Of a stretch of DNA of 24,708 nt, positions 1 through 8,139 are shown piece by piece. The DNA is from a virus. The notes beneath the pieces are model-generated. The model was given only the letters and a program-made list of their open reading frames with translations, had not been told where the DNA came from and ran no database searches. Positions within the stretch are counted from its first letter, which is position 1; every line of letters begins with the position of its first letter. The stretch is taken from the IMG/VR virus record IMGVR_UViG_3300007960_000177, positions 1 to 24,708 of that record, one strand, 5' to 3'. The position numbers and the translations under genes were made by a program.

Positions 1-1367
1 TAACCGGAAGTCTCAAGCCCCCCACTATCGCCAAGCTGGATATACATATCATTCGAGCCATCCAGGCTGACACTATCAAATATGATGGTGATGCGGGTTG
101 CGCCAGAAATGCCCGTAGCCAGAGATACACTTGAACCAGAGGCTACAGCAGTTGACCCCTCATCTGTAATCCCGCCGCCGCTGTCTGCCCATGATGGGTT
201 TGCACCTGCACCATTGGTTTGCAGAACCTGACCCGATGTACCCGCACCAAGGCGAACATAATCGGTCCCATCGTAATAGAGGATATCACCCTGTGCGTCA
301 GAACCCATCGCAATCTTGGTGCCGGTAACGCTGTTGTCTGCATATTTAGCCGTAGACAAACCGCCGTCCTTCACGCGGATCGTGCGGCCACTCAATTCAA
401 CCGTAGCATCATCAACCTTGAGAGCAGATGACTGCACCACAATCCAGTTATCCGGCGTTCCATCATCCGCGATGATCTGGATCACCTGCCCAACCTCGAC
501 CAGCCCGGTGTAGTTTCCAGACACGCCGTTGATCGTATCGCTGCCGTCACGAACCAATGTGATGGCGTTCGATACGTCCAGCACCTCAATGGTGTAAGAC
601 AGGCCGTCTTCCGATCCGATGGCGGGAAGGTTAATGTCAACCGTGTTGCTGGACGCATCAACCTGATAGTAAGTCCGTGCGTCAGCTACTTCGACATCGT
701 TGCTGGACGCCGTCAGAAGCACAACAGCGGCAAAACCTTGCGCGCTGGCGGCGGCAGCGGCTGCGCTATTTTCGGCATTCGTCTCGCTGGTCGCAGCGTT
801 CGTTTCGCTGGTCGCGGCGGCAGATGCAGATGCGGCTGCGGCAGTAGCGTTTGTCTCAGCGTTGCTGATCTCGGTCGCGGTAGGGCCAGCTTCCAGACCA
901 TCAGCAGAGCTGTTAAACTGGATTACCTTTGATGCGTTACCTGTAGGAGCCGGGAACGTCAGTTCTGTGGTGGAGGTCACCGGCTGCTTCACCGCACGGG
1001 TCAGCTCTTCATCCAAGTCCTGCGTGATCTGGGTCAGCTTATCAAGCGCCCCTTCCACATTGTCTGGACGGAAACTGCCACGGTTCTGATAATCGTTGGT
1101 CTGTGTCTTCGTCACAGATCGCGTAATGGTGAGCTGCTCACCGCTGGCGGGCGCAGTCACCATCGTGACATTGCCGCCACCCTCATCACCAACACCGCTG
1201 ACGGTATAGTGTGTCGTGATTGTCTGGATCGTATCCACGCCAGCGCTAGACGTCAGTGTCACCACCAGATGCGACTGATCCGTCACCTTGAAGTCATAAG
1301 CAAAGACCGTGGTCGATCCGTTGCCGTTGTACGGGCCAGTTCTGGCGTCTTCGTTAGCAATGGTCAT
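1..1367 (-). CDS. Tail fibre protein, N-terminal 455 residues (3' end outside window)
   Basis: The frame is open from ATG 1365-1367 to the window edge, with AAAGGA upstream. The virion-anchoring domain (about 1-125) has the podophage fibre pattern: YNGNGSTTVFAYDFKV, HYTVSGVGDEGGGNVTM, ASGEQLTITRSV, QTNDYQNRGSF and ALDKLTQITQDLDEELTRAV. Residues about 165-212 are an Ala/Ser/Thr/Glu-rich helical shaft with a doubled SETNA unit (21-base tandem copies at about 777-818). A beta-rich part follows, including GDILYYDGTDYVRLGAGTSGQVLQTNG (360-386), a segment common in phage fibres. The host-binding tip is missing. The shaft region is clearly more GC-rich than the core genes (38 G+C in bases 721-780 against 24 in 5281-5340, hand counts), which fits exchange of fibre genes between phages. 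Confidence 0.9.
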   Translation of the reverse strand, partial: MTIANEDARTGPYNGNGSTTVFAYDFKVTDQSHLVVTLTSSAGVDTIQTITTHYTVSGVGDEGGGNVTMVTAPASGEQLTITRSVTKTQTNDYQNRGSFRPDNVEGALDKLTQITQDLDEELTRAVKQPVTSTTELTFPAPTGNASKVIQFNSSADGLEAGPTATEISNAETNATAAAASASAAATSETNAATSETNAENSAAAAAASAQGFAAVVLLTASSNDVEVADARTYYQVDASSNTVDINLPAIGSEDGLSYTIEVLDVSNAITLVRDGSDTINGVSGNYTGLVEVGQVIQIIADDGTPDNWIVVQSSALKVDDATVELSGRTIRVKDGGLSTAKYADNSVTGTKIAMGSDAQGDILYYDGTDYVRLGAGTSGQVLQTNGAGANPSWADSGGGITDEGSTAVASGSSVSLATGISGATRITIIFDSVSLDGSNDMYIQLGDSGGLETSG

Positions 1368-1416
1368 GGGGTGTCCTTTCAGATGTTAGGTATACACCAT
1401 TTTGCCTGAAAAATAA

Positions 1417-4400
1417 CTACTTTTCTGGACCTGTTACAGTTAGTCTCCACCAACCCTCAAAGGTATCCAGTTCGTCAAAGCCTTCCTCCCAGAAGTAGTC
1501 GATACCTCGATTAACAGCTCTAGCTCCAGGTATATGGAGAGTGTATCCTGTAGCCATAACCAATGCTTTCCATAATGCTGCGTCGTTTTCACCTTGAGCT
1601 ATTTGGACGCCAAGATTTGAGATACTACTTATAGGATTTTGAGCCGGTGAAAGCTGATAGTCAAAACCTGTTGCAACAGCATTTGCAATATCTCTCAGAC
1701 CTACCACACCTGAAAAGGCATGAGCCATTGTGGCTCCACCATAATACTTTGCTACCTCTTCCCAATCATCCTCTTCAGCCCCCGGACCAAAGAAGTGAGC
1801 GGTAATAATGGCAGGAAGGACTGTTACCCACATTTGCATACGAGCATATTTCAACCAACCGGCAGGAGTATTAGCTCGACGGGCTTGACCCCACAGGTTT
1901 GATTGTATATTATGGTAGGCCGAGAAATAGGAATAGAACATGGTAAACAGCCGCTTCCATACTCCACCAGCCATAACTGGGGACAGGTCCCTGGCAAGAC
2001 CTGTCCCCTGCGTCCTGGACACAATGTCATCGGCGATGTCGACAGCATCAACAGGACTTTTTCCGTTATCAACGGCTTGCTGATAAGCTCCAAGCCAAGT
2101 GGGAACAGAAACAGCAAGATCAAATTTTTGAATTCCCCAGAATGCTGCTTGCACTACCGGTTCTTTTAGACCAGATACTCCGACAAGACGTTGAGCATCT
2201 CGAACATCACGGTTGAAAGTAGCAGATCTGTTGCGCATGAAGGCACTATTTTCCATGACCATGCGGACCGCTTCACCTCGATCCATCATGAACTTTCCTA
2301 ACCCGATGGCTGTATACTTTTCTCCGAGAAGACCTACAGAAGACAGATATCCGAGGGGTTGCTGCAAAATGGTCCGAACACTCAAACCCATTTCAGCAAT
2401 ACTGACCCCTGTCCGAAGATAGTTGACAAAGCTTTCCATCGGGTCTGTCGGAATAGGAGGACCTCCCAATGTGTTTTTGAGCCACTCACGCATCATGGTA
2501 TGATATTCAATACCTGCGGCCTCAGTGACAGCGTTCTTAATTTTCGGATCCTCAATAATCCTGTTAACCTCAAGGACTGCTTCCCTCATCTCGATGTCCT
2601 TGATCACGCCATCCATATGGTTGAACAAGACTGTCAATGACGTCCATACTTCGCGCTGCTTACCAAAGCCCACACGCTCAATGGTAGATCCATGTTTTGT
2701 GGTAGACTTGCTGTGACCACCAGCCAAGAAGCCATCCAGGCTGTTACGCTGTTCAAAGTCTTTCTGGGCAAGGGGACTACCTTCAGGATCTGCAACAAGA
2801 GGATAGTATCCCCCATCAATTTGCAGCTTGGTGCCATTGGAGGTTGTAATCTCAAACGGTGTAGGTTCTACCTTAGCAGGACGAACACCTGTCGTCCGTT
2901 CCTCAAGCTTAGCAAGATCTTCCCAATAGCTGTCAATATAAGCCCAAACATCCTGGACTACCTGCCAATCCTTGTCACTCAGACTTTTCCCAATGAGGCG
3001 TAATTGCTCTTCAGTATAGGTGTTGAGCAAGGCATCTACGTTACCTTTGTTACCCATGTTCAAAGCAATTGACAAACGAGCATTTAGGCTCAAAGGTTCT
3101 TGGATACCGGGGATCTTCACCTTACGATTGAAGTTCATCCGATCTTTAAAGCCGTAGTTCTTTTTGAAGATATTGTTAATGTCGTCTCCTGCTTTCATGG
3201 ATCGATCGTTGTATCGATCATCGGCCTGCTTGATACGTTGATACAGGACTTCCCATACACGGCCCCGTTGCTCACCATCCATGGCAACAGCAACACTAGA
3301 CATCGTTCTGTGGTTAGCCATGAACTGTTTGAACTTACCTTTAACTCCGTCAAAAAATTGACGATCCCTTGTACGGGCTTTGAGCTGAGTAGCATTGTCA
3401 AAAATGCTTTCTTCAACTGAGTCTCTCAAAGCTTTGTACTCAGCCTCAGCCTCCTCAGAGAATTTTTGACCTTGCTTTACCAGGCCTCGGGCAGTATCAT
3501 GAAGACCTCGAAGTTCGTTCAACGTCATAGACTGGGCGTTTTCACGGGTCAAAGCTTTATCGAGTTCACCGCTAATATGGAACTGAGCCCCAAATTCCTT
3601 TTGTGCTTCCTCAGTCCACTTCCTAAACGTCTCACCTTGCAGCCTTTCCATTTTGGCGTCTGTCATACGACCTACAAATGAAATACCTGCCAACAGGTTT
3701 TTAAGCTGTTTGACAAAATCAGGATGGGTTTTGCGCGGATTGAATTTTCGTTTCTGATAGCCACGAAGACGATTGATCATCGTGTCACTTTCACGACGAG
3801 CGTCTCGAGCTACTCGGTAAAGATGCATGTTGAGAAGTTGTTTTTGCTTATAATCAGCGGCCTTAGCAACGTCACCACGAGCCATAGCGTCTTGTGCTCG
3901 AGTAGCATACATCCGTTCGGCTTGAAGGAACTTGCCTTCTCCTTCAATCTCTCCAATCTTCTTTCCGCCAATAATCCTCTGAGCTGCTGCCTTTAGGACA
4001 CGATGAGAAGGAGCGGATGTGCGGTTAGCCATCTTGTTTAGAGCTTTAAGCTCCAGGGCTACGACATCAGCCTGCCGCATCCCATGGATTTGTTCCATTG
4101 CTGCGTCAGCAATAGATCCATCGTTCAACATGTCTCCGTGTGCTTCCAACATTGCAGCTTTAGCCTGTGCTGCAGCAAAGGACTGAGCTGTATGGAACTT
4201 GCCATCCTCAGTACGAGGAAGATTAGACAATGCCTCAAGCATCATGTCACCAGAAGCAAACCCATACATTTGGGCTGCTTGCTCGATATTCATACCACCC
4301 TTTTTGACTAGTTGGTTTCCACCTGGAAGATCATAGCCATAGTCGTTTGCTTGATCCCTATCAAGCTTGATCTGGGAAGGCATACCACCCGGAAGGTCAG

Positions 4401-7400
4401 ATCCGTTAGGCAATTTACCTGTCTGAATAGCAGATCGAGTCCTCCAGGCTGGGTCGTCACCCAATCGATCTAGGACAATTTGTTCCTCACGAGCAAGCTC
4501 TTCTTTCCACCATTTGGTCTTTTCGCGTCGCTCTTCAGCATATACTTCTTGAACAAGCTCAGCGTGAGCACTGTCTCGCGCGCCCTGGTATGCCTCCTGG
4601 TATGCCTGGAACTCTTCTTGAGTAAAGCTACCCTGAGATGCTTCTGTGAACAGAGGGCTCATTCTAGCATGGTTCTGAGCATATTGGATTTGAACATCTG
4701 TTGCTAGGATCCTATCCATGACCTCACTGATTTCAGGAGTCAAGTCTGCACGACCACCCCCGACGGCCACAGTGCGGTAGATCCAGCCAAGCCAGGCTGT
4801 GAATTTGTTGAATGCTTCACGTAATGCATTGCTAGGAGCCTTACCTTCTTTGAGGTAGGTCTCATAGGTCTCAGCCCACTTTTCATGATGTTCAGCGGTA
4901 ATCTCACTACGGTCCTTCACTCCAAGCCAATCAAGGACAGTCTGATAGTCTTGTTTCATTTGAGGTGAAGCTGTCTCCACCTGAGACAACTCACCCAACA
5001 TCTCCAGGTATAGGTGTCCTGACTCATGGAGGAATGTCGACAGGTTTTCCGCCTTGTAGAGACGGATGATAATGTCTTCCATGTTCGAGAAGTCAATAGA
5101 CCCTCGGGCTTCTTGAAGGTAAATGTTAGGATCTTGAGGATCGAAGGTGTTATTGTCAACAGATTTGATTTGAGTGGGTTCAAAGGCCACAAAAACATCG
5201 GAAGTAATTACGTCTTCTAAGTCTTGATTTCCACCGAGATCGATGACATTTCGAACGATTGCTGAAGTTTTTCCATCCGCTCTTGAGTCTGCCACAAAAT
5301 GATCGGTTGTTTTGTAAATAGGACGACCTTTTCGAGAGTTAATAGAATAACCCTCATCGCTTTCAATATCTTCTTGAGAGACCCAGTCGTCTAATTGCAT
5401 TTGAGCGATTTCTCGAGTTTCAAATCCGTCGATGATGTCACCATCAGGATCAACTATAAAGAATTCTTCTCCGGTAAGGGCTGTATCGTAGACGTTCCCT
5501 TCCCAATTGATCTCAGCAACATCTCCTTGAAAGCTCAAATAGACAGGATAAATTGCTCCTCCATCTTCAGGATCAATGTAGCTTTCCGCGACTTCTCGTA
5601 CATTCGAGAAAAAGGATCCACTGGCAAGGTTACCAAGAGAGGTATCAAACTCTTGGAACCCTGAGTCTCCACTGTCGCCATGATACACAACAAGAGGACG
5701 ACCTTGATCATCTACAACCTTACTATCCCCAAACCAACGCCAGAAGTTTTCCAGTCCTTGACGAGTGTAGGCAATGCGACGCCCCTCGTTGTTGACAGCT
5801 GAACGCTCAATACCGTCGATCTCAATAGTGTCGTCGAGATAAGACTCGGATTGATTGAACTGTCTCTGGAAAGGTTGACGTACTCCATACTCTCCATCAA
5901 ACTGAAAGCCCATACCCTCGTACATTTCGATCAGATCGTCAACAGACCTACCGTCCAGGGGTTCGGCGTAAAGAGAAATTGTTTTGCCCTGACTATCAGC
6001 AACTCGGATTAACTGCTGAAGAGCCGCACGACCACCTCCTTCAGTTTGAGCCCGAACCCGATTGACGTGGATATTGTTTTCCTGTTCATCAATGTTAAGA
6101 GATCCTGTAGCCTCACCTTCAGTATAGATAAGCTCACCGGACTCTTGCCTCTCAAAAGCCTCATCAATTGTTTGCTCAAACACACCCTCTCCAGTAACAG
6201 GCCTGTCTGCTGCTACAATACGAGGCAAAAAGCGATCAGAGACTTCCTGGATTGACAATCCGGAACGTTCAGCAAGTGAGGCAAATGCGGCTGACAGTTG
6301 TTGAGCAGCAGCTCTAGCAGCAGAGGGGCTCTGACTCAGAGGACCTGAGCTTTGTTGTAACTGAGCTAGCACATTTTCATATACAGCTTCTTGCTGCTTG
6401 CCGGCTTCAATTGCAGCTGCTGCTTGCTCTTCAACACTTCCATCCTGCTGGTCAGTGATTTCCTTGACCCGATTGACTTCATTTGTAGTCAATTCATTCG
6501 AATGGAAAGACACGTTAGGAGCAATCTGGTCGATGATATCTTGAGACAGGTTCCAGAATTGGTCAAGGCTCAATTGAATACCGGATCCGGCTTGAGTTTC
6601 CTCTGTTGCCGCAATATCCAAAGATGCCTTTGTGTCTTCATCGACCAGCTGATTAAGGATATTAGATCCTTCCTCGTCAACTCGGACGTTGTCAACTCCA
6701 CCTTCTCGCATCACCATACTTGTATGGCTTGCCCATACCTCAGGAGCTCGATCTCGAAGTGTTTGGTTTCCGTTGTTCAGGTCTCGGACCGCTTGTTCAC
6801 GCTGAGAAGCCCGACGTGTGTCCAAAGCAGTTTCAATGCTAGCAGTACCAGCTCGAACTGTACCACCAAAGATGCCGCCAACAACCGCACCTTGAAGGGC
6901 TCGCATGCCCATTTCAGAAAGGTCAACGTCGACATCTGTTCCAACGGTAGCACCAAGATATTCCAGGGACTCTTGAATAGCCTCAGTAGATGCTTCAATA
7001 AGGGCACCGCGACCTGTAGCAGACAGAATGCCGCCAATAGACCTGGTGACTACAGCATCCCCAAGGCCCAAAAGGTTTCGACCAGCAAAACGCTCAAGCA
7101 AAGCTGATGCCGCCGCGGCCGGAAGAGCTTGGAGAAGATCTGTAGCATTGGCCAAATCCCTACCTTGGTTTTCAGCCCGTTCAGTACCAATCTCAGTAGT
7201 TCTTGCTGCGACATATGCAGGAGTAGCAAATACCGCCGCCAACATGTCCGGCGTCGAAATGATACCTTGCTCAAGACCCCAGCTTAAAAGCTCAAGAGCT
7301 CCTGCATCGTACACTTGCTCAAGACTACGACTATCGACGTCGGCGCCAAAAGCATCGATATCGCGAAGTTGACGCAGAGCCTGCTGAAGTGGTTGTTCTC

Positions 7401-8139
7401 CAGCTTCAACCCTATTGAAATAGGCTTCGGCTTCTTCACTATCCCAGGCTTGGTGATAAATTGTAACTCCGCCGATTGTGAACAGCGGTATGTCGGTTGG
7501 CTTGCTGTCCGGACCTTCGCCAATAACAACACCACCCAAAGGCATCATCTCTTCTAGGAATTCAGCAATAGGGCCTGTCGGTTGTTCAAGTCCTATAGCT
7601 GCAAATTCCTGGAGCAGCAATGTAAGGTCAAAACCTCTTTCGCCAATGGCCCTAGAAATACGTTCAAAAGTTCCTTGAACAACCGGACGGTCCAAAAGCC
7701 TTTGAGCGATTTCTCCTTGTCGCCTCAAATCTTCAATGACGTCGTGGCTCACATAGCCATTATTACCTTGCTGCATCCATCCGCGAAGAAGGTTATCATT
7801 GCGCAATTGTTCGCGCATCTGATTGATGCTAAGGCTTCTGTCCAAGTCAGGATTATTGCGCACAAGGGACAAGGGCATACCTGTGCGAGCCGCGATATCA
7901 AGATCACGAGCGTACTGATCAGGATCCTCGTCCTTTATCAAAGACGCAGCCAGGGGGTCAAGTGTTGCCCCTTGATGTCTGTCTAGTACTGACTGAGGAC
8001 CGGAAAAAGAGTAGGTTGGTCGACGAGGAGATGTTAACTCTGGCCGTGGGTTCAAAGGAGCAAGACCATCTTCCTCTTCAGGACGATCGATGGGAGACAC
8101 ATTGTGTCTTTGCAAAATTCCATCAAGTAGGTCTGCCAT
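1417..8139 (-). CDS. Giant polyvalent ejection protein (gp16 position) with GNAT, ART and HExxH domains
   Basis: A 2240-residue protein, the last of the core genes, so probably ejected with the DNA. A Gly/Ala-rich segment (GMRALQGAVVGGIFGG, 411-426) could enter membranes. Residues about 648-760 are GNAT-like (GGGRAALQQLIRVAD, then LIEMYEGMGF). Residues about 795-1010 are MuF/polyvalent-type ADP-ribosyltransferase-like: GRPLVVYHGD (H820), SFFSNVREVAESY, VFVAFEPTQIKSV and NTFDPQDPNIYLQ. Residues about 1030-1120 hold TFLHESGHLYLEM (H1038, E1039, H1042) with EKWAETYETYLKEGKAPS, a metallopeptidase-like polyvalent domain. The C-terminal 300 residues include DLSPVMAGGVWKRLFTMFYSYFSAYHN and a hydrophobic stretch at 2101-2117. 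I see no clear transglycosylase or lysozyme motif, unlike T7 gp16. T7 gp16 is about 1300 residues. Whether the enzymes are active is not shown. Confidence 0.9.
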   Translation of the reverse strand: MADLLDGILQRHNVSPIDRPEEEDGLAPLNPRPELTSPRRPTYSFSGPQSVLDRHQGATLDPLAASLIKDEDPDQYARDLDIAARTGMPLSLVRNNPDLDRSLSINQMREQLRNDNLLRGWMQQGNNGYVSHDVIEDLRRQGEIAQRLLDRPVVQGTFERISRAIGERGFDLTLLLQEFAAIGLEQPTGPIAEFLEEMMPLGGVVIGEGPDSKPTDIPLFTIGGVTIYHQAWDSEEAEAYFNRVEAGEQPLQQALRQLRDIDAFGADVDSRSLEQVYDAGALELLSWGLEQGIISTPDMLAAVFATPAYVAARTTEIGTERAENQGRDLANATDLLQALPAAAASALLERFAGRNLLGLGDAVVTRSIGGILSATGRGALIEASTEAIQESLEYLGATVGTDVDVDLSEMGMRALQGAVVGGIFGGTVRAGTASIETALDTRRASQREQAVRDLNNGNQTLRDRAPEVWASHTSMVMREGGVDNVRVDEEGSNILNQLVDEDTKASLDIAATEETQAGSGIQLSLDQFWNLSQDIIDQIAPNVSFHSNELTTNEVNRVKEITDQQDGSVEEQAAAAIEAGKQQEAVYENVLAQLQQSSGPLSQSPSAARAAAQQLSAAFASLAERSGLSIQEVSDRFLPRIVAADRPVTGEGVFEQTIDEAFERQESGELIYTEGEATGSLNIDEQENNIHVNRVRAQTEGGGRAALQQLIRVADSQGKTISLYAEPLDGRSVDDLIEMYEGMGFQFDGEYGVRQPFQRQFNQSESYLDDTIEIDGIERSAVNNEGRRIAYTRQGLENFWRWFGDSKVVDDQGRPLVVYHGDSGDSGFQEFDTSLGNLASGSFFSNVREVAESYIDPEDGGAIYPVYLSFQGDVAEINWEGNVYDTALTGEEFFIVDPDGDIIDGFETREIAQMQLDDWVSQEDIESDEGYSINSRKGRPIYKTTDHFVADSRADGKTSAIVRNVIDLGGNQDLEDVITSDVFVAFEPTQIKSVDNNTFDPQDPNIYLQEARGSIDFSNMEDIIIRLYKAENLSTFLHESGHLYLEMLGELSQVETASPQMKQDYQTVLDWLGVKDRSEITAEHHEKWAETYETYLKEGKAPSNALREAFNKFTAWLGWIYRTVAVGGGRADLTPEISEVMDRILATDVQIQYAQNHARMSPLFTEASQGSFTQEEFQAYQEAYQGARDSAHAELVQEVYAEERREKTKWWKEELAREEQIVLDRLGDDPAWRTRSAIQTGKLPNGSDLPGGMPSQIKLDRDQANDYGYDLPGGNQLVKKGGMNIEQAAQMYGFASGDMMLEALSNLPRTEDGKFHTAQSFAAAQAKAAMLEAHGDMLNDGSIADAAMEQIHGMRQADVVALELKALNKMANRTSAPSHRVLKAAAQRIIGGKKIGEIEGEGKFLQAERMYATRAQDAMARGDVAKAADYKQKQLLNMHLYRVARDARRESDTMINRLRGYQKRKFNPRKTHPDFVKQLKNLLAGISFVGRMTDAKMERLQGETFRKWTEEAQKEFGAQFHISGELDKALTRENAQSMTLNELRGLHDTARGLVKQGQKFSEEAEAEYKALRDSVEESIFDNATQLKARTRDRQFFDGVKGKFKQFMANHRTMSSVAVAMDGEQRGRVWEVLYQRIKQADDRYNDRSMKAGDDINNIFKKNYGFKDRMNFNRKVKIPGIQEPLSLNARLSIALNMGNKGNVDALLNTYTEEQLRLIGKSLSDKDWQVVQDVWAYIDSYWEDLAKLEERTTGVRPAKVEPTPFEITTSNGTKLQIDGGYYPLVADPEGSPLAQKDFEQRNSLDGFLAGGHSKSTTKHGSTIERVGFGKQREVWTSLTVLFNHMDGVIKDIEMREAVLEVNRIIEDPKIKNAVTEAAGIEYHTMMREWLKNTLGGPPIPTDPMESFVNYLRTGVSIAEMGLSVRTILQQPLGYLSSVGLLGEKYTAIGLGKFMMDRGEAVRMVMENSAFMRNRSATFNRDVRDAQRLVGVSGLKEPVVQAAFWGIQKFDLAVSVPTWLGAYQQAVDNGKSPVDAVDIADDIVSRTQGTGLARDLSPVMAGGVWKRLFTMFYSYFSAYHNIQSNLWGQARRANTPAGWLKYARMQMWVTVLPAIITAHFFGPGAEEDDWEEVAKYYGGATMAHAFSGVVGLRDIANAVATGFDYQLSPAQNPISSISNLGVQIAQGENDAALWKALVMATGYTLHIPGARAVNRGIDYFWEEGFDELDTFEGWWRLTVTGPEK

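Noticed and set aside
1-1367. Diversity-generating retroelement as in BPP-1.
   Set aside because: No reverse transcriptase, template repeat or variable repeat is visible, and the fibre tip lies outside the window, so nothing can be claimed.
6391-7107. Plus-strand open frame of 238 codons within the giant gene.
   Set aside because: It is antisense to a confident coding frame, is rich in Cys and Ser in the manner of a shadow frame, and stands alone on that strand.
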